Shown: piece by piece, positions 36,179 to 46,046 of the stretch | Layout: each line of letters opens with the position of its first letter | How positions within the stretch are numbered: the stretch's first letter is position 1 | Source of the DNA: Endozoicomonas sp. SCSIO W0465 | GTDB lineage: Bacteria; Pseudomonadota; Gammaproteobacteria; Pseudomonadales; Endozoicomonadaceae | DNA length: 64,000 nt | Direction of reading: 5' to 3' | Assembly: GCF_023716865.1 (NCBI RefSeq) | Contig: NZ_CP092417.1 | Span: 4,380,001-4,444,000, forward strand | The notes under the pieces: model-generated | What the model was told of the DNA's origin: nothing | Databases searched by the model: none | Seen by the model: the letters and a program-made list of their open reading frames with translations, nothing else | Position numbers and translations under genes: made by a program

Positions 36179-37610
36179 CTTAGGGTAGACATTAAGCTCA
36201 AAAAAGGTTCGTTTCCGGCGGCAGAACCCACCTTGAACAGCCACAATAAAGCTTCGAAACCATTATCAATGGCTGAACAAGATGAGTACTGCAAATAGTA
36301 GATTAGTTGAAAAAAACTGTTGACCTGTTTCGACCGGTCAGAACTCCTAAGTATGGCGGAACAGCTTGGTTTTACTATACGACAGCGAGATATCCGTCCT
36401 TTGGATTTTATCCTCTCACTGATCGATGCCCTCGCTGGTGATGGAAACTGCGATACCCAGGCGGATCTACACCGTAAATTTAACGAGTTGACGGGGCTGA
36501 ATGTCTCTTATCGTTCTTGGGCAAATCAAGCTAAAAAGGACGCGCTGCCTACTCTTATCCTGTGGCTATGGGTGCAGTGTCTGGAAATATTTTCCCGCAA
36601 AGTCATGGCGTTTGATGAAGACAGTCCATTTTCAGAGTTTGAGCACATTCTGATTCAGGACGGTTCGTCACAAGCTGTCTATGATGCCCTGAAAGAAGCA
36701 TTTCCCGGCAGGTTCTCAACGGTCAGTCCTGCTGCCGTCGAGCTTCATACGACAATGGATCTTCTCACCAACAACCTGGTGCGGGTGCAGCTGACTGAAG
36801 ATACCCGTTCAGAAAGAGACTGTCTGCCACCACTGCCAACATCCATGGCCTATATCCTGATGCTAATGGATGCCGGTTATTTTGAGCTGGAACTCTTTGC
36901 CGCTATTGATGACAGGGAGGGTTCTTTTATCTGCAAGGCACCTCAGAGTATCAACCCGACGATACTCAGCGCGGTACGGGAGGATGGCAAGAATCTCAAT
37001 CGCTACAAAGGACAAAAACTGAAGGATGTACTGTCTGGCTTCCCCAAAGACCAGTGCCTCGACCTGGATGTAGAATGGCCGGGATTCAAAGCCTGGCCAT
37101 TCCGCTTGGTTGTCCGCTGGAATGACAAAAAACAGAAGTGGGTTTTCGTTGTGACCAACCTGAACCGGGTGGAGTTCACCTTGAGTGATGTGCTCCAGGC
37201 CTATCGTCTACGGTGGCAGATAGAGCTGATTTTCAAAGAGATCAAATCCTATTCAGGGTGGCATCGTTTTAACACCAAATCAGCGACACTGGTGTTTAGC
37301 CTGATTCTGATGTCCTTTGTGGTTGTGACGTTGAAAAGGTACCTTGCCCATGCTGCACAGGCGAACCTCTGTGAAAGTGGGAGCATTGAGGAAATCTCGA
37401 CGCACAAGGTGATGAAAAGTGGGACTCACCTGTTTGGTAATGTGATTTCATCGTTGATGAATGCAGGAAAGTCATTGGTCTCATGCATTAAAAAGCTACT
37501 GGACTTCTGGGGAAATAATGCGAAACGAGAACACCCTGCACGGGATGGTTGTTCAGGGCGTACAAGATTAGGCCTTTGTGCGGTGGGTGGGGCTTAATGT
37601 CTACCTTAAG
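36179..37610 (+). mobile_element. IS4-family element, copy 2 (complete)
   Basis: The 1432-bp element starts CTTAGGGTAGACATTAAGC and ends with the matching inverted repeat GCTTAATGTCTACCTTAAG. The 10-bp TSD AATAGCCCTT (36169-36178 and 37611-37620) is perfect. It interrupts the 537-aa gene. Confidence 0.95.
36320..37597 (+). CDS. IS4 family transposase (copy 2)
   Basis: A 425-aa intact DDE transposase with the YRLRWQIELIFKEIKS signature, nearly identical to copy 1 on the other strand. It starts with TTG, with an internal ATG eleven codons later as an alternative. Two near-identical copies 12 kb apart in opposite orientation could support inversion of the segment between them. Confidence 0.92.
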   Translation: MTCFDRSELLSMAEQLGFTIRQRDIRPLDFILSLIDALAGDGNCDTQADLHRKFNELTGLNVSYRSWANQAKKDALPTLILWLWVQCLEIFSRKVMAFDEDSPFSEFEHILIQDGSSQAVYDALKEAFPGRFSTVSPAAVELHTTMDLLTNNLVRVQLTEDTRSERDCLPPLPTSMAYILMLMDAGYFELELFAAIDDREGSFICKAPQSINPTILSAVREDGKNLNRYKGQKLKDVLSGFPKDQCLDLDVEWPGFKAWPFRLVVRWNDKKQKWVFVVTNLNRVEFTLSDVLQAYRLRWQIELIFKEIKSYSGWHRFNTKSATLVFSLILMSFVVVTLKRYLAHAAQANLCESGSIEEISTHKVMKSGTHLFGNVISSLMNAGKSLVSCIKKLLDFWGNNAKREHPARDGCSGRTRLGLCAVGGA

Positions 37611-37808
37611 AATAGCCCTTAAAGTCAACATCCTTTTCGATTATGGAGAGTACTATGGCAAGTCCGGCCGGTATTCTCAGGCACAAGCATTAGACAATCC
37701 TCATAAAGACCTTTTAGAAGATCTTAAAAGATTCAAACAGTTGCATGTTGATGGTCTTGAGAAACTTGCTTTTGGGCTTGATGATCTTTCGGCTTCAATA
37801 AGTAGTTA

Positions 37809-38974
37809 AAAGTTTGCTTATGGATATTTTGATCGTACTATCAGGCAGACAAAGAAAGAGATCCTTAATCTATTATAAGTGGGTCTTGAACTAAAACGTC
37901 CCCAACCTATGAAGTATGTCAATATCACTGATGAAGCTGTTGTATTAACTTTGAAATACGCCAAGCACTACGGCCCTCTGAGGTGTATCAGGGAAAGAGC
38001 TCATGGTCTTCTATTGAGTAATCGAGGCTTTACCCTTGAGCAAATTGCAGAAATCCTTGAGATTAAATATCAGACCGTTTCCCAATGGATTGATGATTGG
38101 GAGGACTATGGTATTCGTGCATTGTATAAGAAACATGGTGGTGGAAGATCTTGCATATATGATGAATCTGAAGTGCAACGCATAAAAGAGTTAGTAGCAG
38201 AAGAGCCTCGTCGTTTATCGTATGTAAAATCCAAAATTGAGGATGAGACCGGTAAATCCTCATCAAAACTTACTCTGGCCAACATCGTAAAAAAGTTAGG
38301 ACTGGTTTACAAAAGACTCCGTAAATCGTGCAAACATAAACGGGACGAAGAGCATTTCCAGCGTTGTAAAACTGCACTGAAAGACGCCCAGGAAGCTGAG
38401 CGCAAAGGGTTAATAAACTTGTTTTATTTTGATGAGTCCGGATTTACTCAAGAACCTTGTGTGCCATATGGCTGGCAGGAAAAAGGAAAGCAGCTCAGAA
38501 TTCCATCAGTCAAAAGTAAGCGCATCAACGTGCTGGGCTTTATGAATCGGAGCTGTGAGCTGTTTCATTACCCTGTTGTGGGCTCTGTGAATAGTGATAC
38601 AGTGATTGCAGCCTTTGACGACTTCACAGAGAAAATGGAGGATGAAAAATACAGTTCAAATGACCGCTACACCGTAGTTATGGTGGACAATGCCAGTATT
38701 CATACCAGCAAAAAGTTTCGTGACAGAATCGCTGACTGGACTCTTGAGAAAAAGTTACTGATCTGCTTTCTTCCAACATATTCACCTGAACTCAATCTGA
38801 TTGAGATCCTGTGGAGGAAAGTAAAGTATGAATGGCTCAATCTATTGTCAATCAAGAGTTTCACGGAATTTGAAAAGGAAGTTGAACGAGTGTTCGCTTC
38901 ATTTGGAGAGAGTCATATGATTTCGTTTGCAAATACTAAATAATCGTTCAGTCAATTTATCCGAAAGCAAATTA
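37809..38974 (+). mobile_element. IS630-family element (ends approximate)
   Basis: Imperfect inverted repeats TTTGCTTATGGAT on the left and TTTGCTTTCGGAT (complement) on the right bracket the transposase gene. A TA lies near each end, as expected for IS630, but the two ends differ by about 3 bases so exact limits are uncertain. It separates the 537-aa gene from the giant gene and seems to have removed the giant gene's start. Confidence 0.72.
37879..38943 (+). CDS. IS630 family transposase
   Basis: A 354-aa protein with an N-terminal helix-turn-helix (FTLEQIAEILEIKYQTVSQW) and a DDE core: FYFDESGF (first Asp), VMVDNASIHTSK (second Asp) and YSPELNLIEILWRKVK (Glu), the Tc1/mariner-like signature of IS630. 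It appears intact as one frame. Start choice is open between GTG at 37879 and ATG at 37912. Confidence 0.92.
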   Translation: MGLELKRPQPMKYVNITDEAVVLTLKYAKHYGPLRCIRERAHGLLLSNRGFTLEQIAEILEIKYQTVSQWIDDWEDYGIRALYKKHGGGRSCIYDESEVQRIKELVAEEPRRLSYVKSKIEDETGKSSSKLTLANIVKKLGLVYKRLRKSCKHKRDEEHFQRCKTALKDAQEAERKGLINLFYFDESGFTQEPCVPYGWQEKGKQLRIPSVKSKRINVLGFMNRSCELFHYPVVGSVNSDTVIAAFDDFTEKMEDEKYSSNDRYTVVMVDNASIHTSKKFRDRIADWTLEKKLLICFLPTYSPELNLIEILWRKVKYEWLNLLSIKSFTEFEKEVERVFASFGESHMISFANTK

Positions 38975-39036
38975 TCAACTACTTACCGCTAGATGAAATA
39001 ATTAACTATGCATACACATTCTATGACCCCCTGCGC

Positions 39037-42000
39037 TTGCACCGGCTGATAGATAACGTTTCTGAAGGTATCTGTTACGGAGATGCAATCAGCCTGGCCA
39101 TAGCAGACCTCTACAACTTATTACCAGATTCGTTGCTAAGCATGGCAGAATCAATATTAACCGGTACCCATTACTCGAAATATGCATTTGAAGTAAAACG
39201 CATTTTACAAGAACTATCCTTTGCAGACTTTGAAGATACACCCAATGAATCATTGGCATTTGGATTACCCGATAAAAGTCTCTGGGTAAAAGATCTAATC
39301 AATATATTGGAAAATGTCAGAAGGAACTTCCAGCATGGATATCGTACTCCTAATTTTAATTGTCTCAATGACCTGATTAACCAATTACTACCTGATGACA
39401 ACTTTGCCACTGATCTCCTCCAATATATTATCAGACCAAAAGCAAGGCACGTCGCTTACTGTTCAATCAGGAAATCCACAGATCTGTACAAGCTAACCCT
39501 TCATGATATAAATACTGGCCTGACTGTCGTTACCGGCACCACACTTCAAGAGCTGAAAGATGCAATACCCGAAACTCTGAAGGAGTTTGCCAGAATTTAT
39601 AGAATTCCTCAGAATTCTGTAACCGGAGAAGCAATGGAAAATACAGGCTTTGTCAAAATAGCGGCAAACAGGTTGTCTCCCCTGGAACAACTTCAACCAT
39701 TTCCAGACTCGGCATTAAGCATCAAGGACATCATGACTAACCCGGCCATGCGCCTGCAGAAGATTGACGTAGAGAAAACCAAGGCGTTTATTGAAGAGTA
39801 CCTGCATGAAGTTCGCGAAGAGGCAAATCTTCAACGATTAAAACTTCCCAAAAAGCTCCCTGAACATTCTCAGTCACCCGCTGAAACAGTAAATAGCATC
39901 ACGATTAAAGACCCAATGATTTCACAGATGCGTGAGGTACTGGCCAATCTTAAAGATGTGCCAGAATCCGAAACATTGGATATCAGTGTTATACAACTAA
40001 ATGCCCATATTATTAAAACGCTCAACACTATTTCCCAACATATTACTGACGCTGAAGCAGAATCATCAGCTGCCGCCAATACGGGCAGTAAGACAGCCAT
40101 GCCCGCCAATCCCAGCGCCAGTGAATTGATCAAACTGGGCATCAAGCATGACATTCTTGAACTGCTGGAGCCTGGTACAACGGGCATTGAAGCCACTGAC
40201 CAGCGCCCCGCCCCCTCTAATCCTGACCACAATCCCGCCCGAAATACCGCAGACACACAACATTCCAGCATCGGAGGCAACGTCGCTGGTGGAGTTTCCA
40301 GTTTTGCAATGGCGGTTGGCGGGGCATTGACGGCATTCAAGATAGCCTGCCCCGGCTGCCTGTCAGAATTGGCCAGTGAGCTCACTGAGAATGTTGGCGA
40401 AAGACTGACAAACGTCGTTGGCCAGATATCTAAAAAGGTAGGTGAGAAATTTGGGAAGAAACTTGTGGAAAAACTTGGAGAGAAACTTGGCAAGGAAGTC
40501 GGAAAGAAAGTTGGAGAAAAAGCCGGAGAAGAAACTGGGGAAGAAGTCGGAGAAAAGGCCGGGGAAAAAGCTGGGGAAGAAGTTGGAAAAAAAGCTGGAA
40601 GCAAAGCCCTTAAAAAGGGCGTAGAGAAAGCCGGTGAGGAAGTAGGCAAAAAATTATTAAAACAGGCCCTTAAATGCAAACGGTCAATTGGCGGCTGTGG
40701 ACGTCAGGGAGACGGCGATGGTGAAGGCGGTGAAGGCGGTGAAGGTGGTGAAGGTGGTGAAGGTGGTGGCGGAGGCGGCGGAGGTGGCGGAGGTGGTGCA
40801 GCCGGAGCAGGCGTTGGAGCGGGCGTTGGAGCAGGCGCTGGAGCTGGAGCTGGTGCTGGTGCCGGTGCCGGAGTCGGCGTTGGAGTCGGCATTGGAGTCG
40901 GCGCTGGTGGCGCAGCCGCTGGTGGTATCGTAGTACATAAAGCAGCCAAAGCATTAGGAAAGTCGGTCAAGGGTATAAAAGACGCTATTGACAAACACAA
41001 AAACGATCAACAAAAACAGTCTGACAAGCAAACCACTCAAGGCTCAGTGGCAAAAACACAGCCACCAGTAAAACAGGCGGTCGTCGCAGAGCACACCACG
41101 CTGCAGTCAATAACAGAGCCAGTGACATCATCAACCTCCGGGAACAGCAACAGTGCAAATGCAGGTATTGCCATTTTTCCAGATAGCACAACGGCGTCTC
41201 CAACCTCCACAGCAGTCAAGGAGGCCACAGCGCAACATTCGGCAACAGCAGCACCGACATCCGACAGCACCCTACAAGAAAAGACCGCTATTATTTCCGA
41301 TCATACAAACCCAACCGAAAAAATAACGGACACTGCAATAACTGAAGACAACACCAAGGCAGGAGTCACAACAACAGCTAGTACTGTGAGTGGGACCACC
41401 AGCGGACAGCTGCCATCTGCCCGTCACTCACCTATCGAAAGTGACACAACCACTTCTTCGCCAACCAATCAACCTACCACTGCAACAACTGAAGACACCA
41501 CCAGGTCAGGATTCACAACACCAGCAAGCACTGTGAGTGAGGCGACCAGCGGACAGCTGCCATCTGCCCGTCACTCCTCAACCGAGAGTGACACAACTAC
41601 TTCGCCAACCAATCAACCAACCACAGCAACAACTAAAGCCACCACCAGTGCAGGAGTCACAACACCAGCAAACACTGTTAGTAAGACCACCAGTGGACAA
41701 CTGTCATCTGCCCGTCAATCCTCTACCGGAAGTGACACAAGCACTTCGTCAACCAGTCAACCAACCACTGCAGCAACTGAAGATGCAACCAGCGCAGAAG
41801 CCACAACACCAGCAAGTACTGTGAGCGGGACCACCAGTGGATCGCTGTCATCTACCCGCCAATCCTCTACCGGAAGTGACACAAGCACTTCGTCAACCAG
41901 TCAACCAACCACTGCAGAAACTGAAGACGCAACCAACGCAGAGGCCACAACACCAACAAGTACTGTGAGTGGGACCACCAGTGGATCGCTGTCATCTGCC

Positions 42001-43839
42001 CTTCAATCCTCTACCGGAAGTGACACAACCACTTCATCAACCAATCAACCAACCACAGCAACAACTGAAGACACCATCAGGGCAGGAGTCACAACAACAA
42101 CAAGCACCACCAACAGCAACACAACCGTTTCGTCAACCACAGAAACCACTGAAGATACAATCAGTTCAGGAGTCACTTCATCAGCAAGTACAACCGGTGA
42201 AACAACCACCAGGCAGTTATCATCTGCTCGTCGCTCCAGCAATAGCAGCACAACCACCTCATCATTTACTCTGCCCAATACATTAACCACTGTTGATACG
42301 CCCAGCACCGGAGCCACTGCATCAGCAAGCACCACAGGCGAGACCACAATCGCACAACCATCATCTGCTCGTCGCTCTTCTACCAACAGTGACACGGCTG
42401 CATCCTCAACCACTCAACCCACCCCATCAACAACCCGGGAAAGGACTGATAGCACTGACAGCGAAGCCCCAACGTCAACAAACACCTCCAGCAAGCCCTC
42501 TACTCAACACGATGCACCAAACCAATTGGTTTTCCCCCGGCTGGTTAAGGCATTTTCTGCCAGGAACGAACAGATCAAAGACCGGTTTAACCACTCCATC
42601 AACAAAACCTCTGAACAGGCCCTGGAGCATATTCACCAGCTAACCACAACCAGTAAGGAAAAAAAGAGTATCCAAACCCGGGTTATACTCGGAGATACCC
42701 TCAATACTCTGAATGATGTATTCGATAAGGGGTTTCTTAACACTTACAAACATGCCCACCGGACACTGAAGGCATTACGCTCTGTACCGGTGGATAATGA
42801 TCATAGACTACCAGCAGCCCGAACGATCATCACTGATACCCTGACCAACACATTTCAGCAGATGTATGCCTCACTGAACGACCAACGTCTTCAGCTGTTT
42901 ATTGATGTGGGCTATATCGACCCGGGCAAACTGAGCCAGGAAGAAGTTTTGAAGCTTCGAGCTACCGTGTCCAACCCGGAAGGAAAAGAAACCTTACACC
43001 CAGCCAATTTGCTCAAGGTAATCAATGATATCCAGCAACGTGCATCACCTGACTCACCCAATCAATTCAACCAATTTCTTGTTGATCTCTCAATGTTTCT
43101 GCAGGGCACAAGCAAAGTTGACGAACTGGAACAGCAGGAAAGAGAGTCCGGCACTACCAGCCCGGTTTTGCAACAACGCAAAGATCTTTGGTCGTCTATT
43201 GCCAAACATGGCAGCAAAATGATCAGCAGCGATGTCATCGCCAAACAGTCTGCACCCTATAACCAGCAACTACTGGCGTCGGTCATGGAACAGGAAAAAA
43301 ACCGGTTTATTGACGACGTTCAGGCTCTGCATCTGCGGGATGAGGGCCACTTTACTGATGAAGCTACACTGAGTGAAGCAGGGGATAATGTGCTGTTCGA
43401 TCCTCGCACGTTTCTTGATGTCATTAAAGAACCAAACGACTATCGCATTATACTTGCCAATTATGACGATCCGTCAGTCCGGATGCCCCCTGATTCAACG
43501 CCTGAACTCCCGATGTACCACAGACGATTGCGCAGAAACATTGACCAGGCACCCACACCACCACAAACCTCTTCGGCTACCCGGCAAACAGGCGTACTGG
43601 ATTACATCAAAGAGGGACTTGGCAAACTGTTCGGATCGATCGGGGCAATGTCGCCAGCATCAGTGTCGGCCTCCCCCGCACTGGCAGAAATTGCTGATCA
43701 GGAGACGTTCCATAATAGTAATAGCCGTCCCAATCAGGCACCCGGGATAGCTAGTTCTCGTCCAAAAACACAACCAATTGAAAACTGTAGATTTTATCCT
43801 GAAAAATTAAGTGGAGCCCTACTGCTATCTGGCGACTAA
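39037..43839 (+). CDS. giant Gly-rich, mucin-like repeat protein; both ends lost to IS elements
   Basis: An open frame of 1600 codons; native sequence probably runs from about 38975 to 43751, the rest being IS630 and ISNCY ends. From the N-terminus: an F-box-like segment (INYLPLDEIINYAYTFYD, encoded before the formal TTG start), a helical region (1-400), a Gly/Ala-rich hydrophobic stretch, charged GEK/GKK repeats (about 469-548), a Gly-run and Gly/Ala/Val block (559-632), then about eight Thr/Ser-rich repeats of 48-49 residues (about 778-1155), and a helical C-terminal domain. There is no signal peptide in what remains. The likely rest of the gene is at 46047-48528. The composition suggests a surface-exposed or secreted host-interaction protein; the function is unknown. 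Confidence 0.72.
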   Translation: MHRLIDNVSEGICYGDAISLAIADLYNLLPDSLLSMAESILTGTHYSKYAFEVKRILQELSFADFEDTPNESLAFGLPDKSLWVKDLINILENVRRNFQHGYRTPNFNCLNDLINQLLPDDNFATDLLQYIIRPKARHVAYCSIRKSTDLYKLTLHDINTGLTVVTGTTLQELKDAIPETLKEFARIYRIPQNSVTGEAMENTGFVKIAANRLSPLEQLQPFPDSALSIKDIMTNPAMRLQKIDVEKTKAFIEEYLHEVREEANLQRLKLPKKLPEHSQSPAETVNSITIKDPMISQMREVLANLKDVPESETLDISVIQLNAHIIKTLNTISQHITDAEAESSAAANTGSKTAMPANPSASELIKLGIKHDILELLEPGTTGIEATDQRPAPSNPDHNPARNTADTQHSSIGGNVAGGVSSFAMAVGGALTAFKIACPGCLSELASELTENVGERLTNVVGQISKKVGEKFGKKLVEKLGEKLGKEVGKKVGEKAGEETGEEVGEKAGEKAGEEVGKKAGSKALKKGVEKAGEEVGKKLLKQALKCKRSIGGCGRQGDGDGEGGEGGEGGEGGEGGGGGGGGGGGGAAGAGVGAGVGAGAGAGAGAGAGAGVGVGVGIGVGAGGAAAGGIVVHKAAKALGKSVKGIKDAIDKHKNDQQKQSDKQTTQGSVAKTQPPVKQAVVAEHTTLQSITEPVTSSTSGNSNSANAGIAIFPDSTTASPTSTAVKEATAQHSATAAPTSDSTLQEKTAIISDHTNPTEKITDTAITEDNTKAGVTTTASTVSGTTSGQLPSARHSPIESDTTTSSPTNQPTTATTEDTTRSGFTTPASTVSEATSGQLPSARHSSTESDTTTSPTNQPTTATTKATTSAGVTTPANTVSKTTSGQLSSARQSSTGSDTSTSSTSQPTTAATEDATSAEATTPASTVSGTTSGSLSSTRQSSTGSDTSTSSTSQPTTAETEDATNAEATTPTSTVSGTTSGSLSSALQSSTGSDTTTSSTNQPTTATTEDTIRAGVTTTTSTTNSNTTVSSTTETTEDTISSGVTSSASTTGETTTRQLSSARRSSNSSTTTSSFTLPNTLTTVDTPSTGATASASTTGETTIAQPSSARRSSTNSDTAASSTTQPTPSTTRERTDSTDSEAPTSTNTSSKPSTQHDAPNQLVFPRLVKAFSARNEQIKDRFNHSINKTSEQALEHIHQLTTTSKEKKSIQTRVILGDTLNTLNDVFDKGFLNTYKHAHRTLKALRSVPVDNDHRLPAARTIITDTLTNTFQQMYASLNDQRLQLFIDVGYIDPGKLSQEEVLKLRATVSNPEGKETLHPANLLKVINDIQQRASPDSPNQFNQFLVDLSMFLQGTSKVDELEQQERESGTTSPVLQQRKDLWSSIAKHGSKMISSDVIAKQSAPYNQQLLASVMEQEKNRFIDDVQALHLRDEGHFTDEATLSEAGDNVLFDPRTFLDVIKEPNDYRIILANYDDPSVRMPPDSTPELPMYHRRLRRNIDQAPTPPQTSSATRQTGVLDYIKEGLGKLFGSIGAMSPASVSASPALAEIADQETFHNSNSRPNQAPGIASSRPKTQPIENCRFYPEKLSGALLLSGD
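40442..40680 (+). repeat. charged GEK/GKK degenerate repeats
   Basis: Purine-rich short repeats encoding alternating Gly-Glu-Lys and Gly-Lys-Lys units with Val, Leu or Ala at regular spacing, as in an amphipathic helix or coiled coil. Confidence 0.75.
40711..40930 (+). repeat. Gly-rich low-complexity block
   Basis: Imperfect 6-12-bp repeats encode EGG units, a run of about twelve Gly, then Gly-Ala/Gly-Val alternation. The last part is hydrophobic enough to enter a membrane as a glycine-zipper-like segment. Confidence 0.85.
41370..42500 (+). repeat. Thr/Ser-rich tandem repeats of 48-49 aa
   Basis: About eight diverging copies of a 144-147-bp unit, each with a TVSGTTSGQL-like start, a SARxSS core and a QPTTATTEDT-like end. 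Mucin-like composition. Confidence 0.85.
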
Positions 43840-45456
43840 ACTTCCCAAGAGCAAGAAACATAAGGGATTGCCAAAAACAGAGGACTCCAAATGCGCAAAA
43901 AACGCAACCCGCAGTGTAGTATGGAACTCCATTACGTACCTCATGAAATCTGCTCCCAGCTTTCCGGTATCTCGCAATGGCTTGACGCCCATCCACAGTT
44001 CAATGACTGGATTTATGAGGACTTAAGTTCTTGTGATAAACAGAACACTGGGCGGAACGGACTATCAGCAGAATCCGTTCTTCGTGCGGCACTCCTGAAA
44101 CAGTATTTGAATTGTGATTATGACTACTTGTCGTTTGTTTTGATGGACTCCATGCTCTTTCGAGACTTTTGTCGCCTCGAACCAAACCAGCGCCCCAGTC
44201 GCTCCAGTTTGCATGGGCTCATCAGCCTTCTTACTGCATCTACATGGGAACGGATTAATAACTGTCAGCTAATGACCGCTAAAGATCAGGGTATTGAAAA
44301 AGGGCGCACTGTGGCTATTGACAGCACAGTCACCGAATCGGATATCAAACCTCCTTGCGACAGTGATCTTTTAGCCAGTTCCGTTAAAGAAATTTGTCGG
44401 CTGCTGGAACGGGGACAAACACTGACAGCGACACCGCTTTATGAATATACCCATCACAACCGAGCCGTAAAAGATGCGGCCAGAAAATGCATCTACGCTG
44501 GCAAAGAAGAGCGGCATCAGCATTATAAAAAACTGCTGCAGTTGACCCGAAAATCCCGGAAGGTACTTATCGAAGCTACTGTCACGCTAGCAAACGCCCG
44601 TCAGCAGGGGCAGTGTCTCCTGGCTGATGATGCCGACAAGTGGCAGGCCGATGTGGATCACCTGTTACCCCTGGTGGATGCAATAGTCTCCCAGACAGAG
44701 CGCAGGGTCTTTAAGGGTGAAAAGGTGCCAGCCCAGGAAAAAGTGGTTAGCCTGTATGAACCCCATACGGATATCATCGTAAAAGACAGGCGGCAAGTAC
44801 AGTATGGCCATAAACTGAACCTGGTTCAGGGAAAAAGTCGATTGATCCTGGACCTGGTTATTGAGGAAGGTAACCCAGCGGATTCGGACCAATTCATTCC
44901 GATGATGGAAAGACAAAAAGAAATTTATGGTCGTGTACCTCGCCAGACAAGCGGTGACGGCGGATACGCGTGTCGCGCTAATTTGGAAAAAGCCAAGGCC
45001 ATGGGAATCAGCGATGTAGCTTTTAATAAGAAGCGCGGACTTGAAGTCGAAGAGATGACTAAAAGTCAGTATGTGTATAAAACGCTCTTTCGCTTCCGGG
45101 CAGGTATTGAAGCGGGAATTTCGTGGCTAAAGAGATGTTTTGGGCTATCACGTTGCCACTGCAAGGGTTCTGAGCGTTTTGATTCTCATTGCTGGTTATC
45201 GGTGGTCTGTTACAACCTGGTGATTCTGGCCAGACACCCGGCACCATCCTGATAGCCACCTCCACGCTACATGAAAGTACCTTTCCAGCATGGTGGGAGG
45301 ATGTTTTCTGCCTGCTTTTCGCGTTTTTCTCCAATATCCGTCCCAGATTAGAGAAAAAAAGGGAAGAGTTTTTGCGGCTCTCTGGAATTTCAGGAAATAT
45401 CAAAACGCACGTACAATCTAATTATGATTGCCTGATGCGTTTTTGGACGAGAACTA
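43752..45456 (+). mobile_element. ISNCY/IS5-like element
   Basis: Inverted repeats TAGTTCTCGTCCAAAAAC at 43752 and its complement ending at 45456 bound 1705 bp. No TSD is seen: the left flank is the giant gene and the right flank is the middle of a Tn5-like transposase gene. This points to a deletion or recombination next to the element. Confidence 0.82.
43891..45252 (+). CDS. DDE transposase, ISNCY/IS5-like
   Basis: A 453-aa protein with an N-terminal DUF772-like domain (VLRAALLKQYLNCDYDYLSF), the motif VAIDSTVTESDI holding the first catalytic Asp, GDGGYACRANL, and a C-terminal RFRAGIEAGISWLKRCFG region. It appears intact. The family assignment is from memory of motif style and could be off. 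Confidence 0.82.
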   Translation: MRKKRNPQCSMELHYVPHEICSQLSGISQWLDAHPQFNDWIYEDLSSCDKQNTGRNGLSAESVLRAALLKQYLNCDYDYLSFVLMDSMLFRDFCRLEPNQRPSRSSLHGLISLLTASTWERINNCQLMTAKDQGIEKGRTVAIDSTVTESDIKPPCDSDLLASSVKEICRLLERGQTLTATPLYEYTHHNRAVKDAARKCIYAGKEERHQHYKKLLQLTRKSRKVLIEATVTLANARQQGQCLLADDADKWQADVDHLLPLVDAIVSQTERRVFKGEKVPAQEKVVSLYEPHTDIIVKDRRQVQYGHKLNLVQGKSRLILDLVIEEGNPADSDQFIPMMERQKEIYGRVPRQTSGDGGYACRANLEKAKAMGISDVAFNKKRGLEVEEMTKSQYVYKTLFRFRAGIEAGISWLKRCFGLSRCHCKGSERFDSHCWLSVVCYNLVILARHPAPS

Positions 45457-46035
45457 ACTATGAATATTGTGTCGGCTGAAGAGATTGGCAATGACTCCGA
45501 AGACCGTTTGCACTGGGTACTATTGACAACTGAAGATATTGAAACATTCGAAGACTGTCGCTCTATCATTCGATTTTACGAGCTCCGATGGCGAATAGAA
45601 GAGTTCCATAAGGCTTGGAAATCGGGAGCAGGAGTAGAAAGGCTTCGTCTGCAATCTCCGGATAACATTGAACGACTTGCGGTCATATTAATGTTTGTCG
45701 CTGTCAGACTAATGCAAATCCGTGAAGCATTAATGTTACCGAATGACAGGCAGCACAAAGACAGAAAGCTTTGGAGTGAAAAAACACTCGCGAATGAGGT
45801 GGTCAGTGATGATGAATGGCAGGTTCTCTGGCTAACCTATGAAAAAAAAGCGTTGCCCGATAAGCCGCCAACAGTCACTTGGCTGCTTCAAACGATTGCT
45901 CGGCTTGGTGGTTGGGGTGATTCAAAGCATACAGGGCAGCCCGGCTGGTTAGTGGTATGGGAAGGCTGGGCGAAATTGCAGGATCGGGTAAAAACCTGGC
46001 AGATAGCCCGGCAGTTCAGCGCTGGAGAGATGTGA
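45457..46035 (+). pseudogene. Tn5-like (IS4 superfamily) transposase, C-terminal fragment
   Basis: About 190 C-terminal codons with the YREK signature FYELRWRIEEFHKAWKSG and the Tn5-specific C-terminal region. The N-terminal and catalytic DD part is absent. The formal start at 45460 is just an internal Met. Confidence 0.88.
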
Positions 46036-46046
46036 TCAAGAGTCAG
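45457..46046 (+). mobile_element. Tn5/IS50-like element, right fragment
   Basis: The right terminus, read inward, is CTGACTCTTGATCACATCT, very like the inside end of IS50. The left half of the element is missing and replaced by the ISNCY-type element. Confidence 0.8.

Larger units (their letters stand above)
31494..37809 (+). pseudogene. 537-aa hypothetical gene broken by four mobile elements
   Basis: Five pieces (31494-32089, 33567-33865, 35482-35618, 35786-36178, 37621-37809) join in a single open frame of 538 codons when the four insertions and one copy of each TSD are removed. Junctions read PVKNFGEISNN, LKENLLSYQ, SIKKSNPAVA and GKIALKVNI. The N-terminal half is polar and Ser/Thr/Pro-rich and unstructured; the C-terminal half is helical and may be TPR-like near GEYYGKSGRYSQAQA. 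No family is recognised. The TAA at 37807 lies at the edge of the IS630 element, so the original protein could have ended differently. Present copies of the pieces cannot make the protein. Confidence 0.8.

Noticed and set aside
37808..38990. The 537-aa gene and the giant gene as one original gene split by IS630
   Set aside because: Joining at the TA sites puts the giant gene in the wrong frame and gives a stop within ten codons; because the IS630 ends are uncertain this remains only weakly excluded.
39870..40679. 269-codon Ser/Pro-rich frame opposite the giant gene
   Set aside because: Mirror of the GEK/GKK repeats on the other strand; no start signals.
40704..41000. Pro-rich frame opposite the Gly-rich block
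   Set aside because: The complement of Gly codons reads as Pro; artefact of the repeat.
40442..42500. Direct repeats that might suggest CRISPR or a plasmid iteron array
   Set aside because: They keep one reading frame, lack regular unrelated spacers and encode low-complexity protein.
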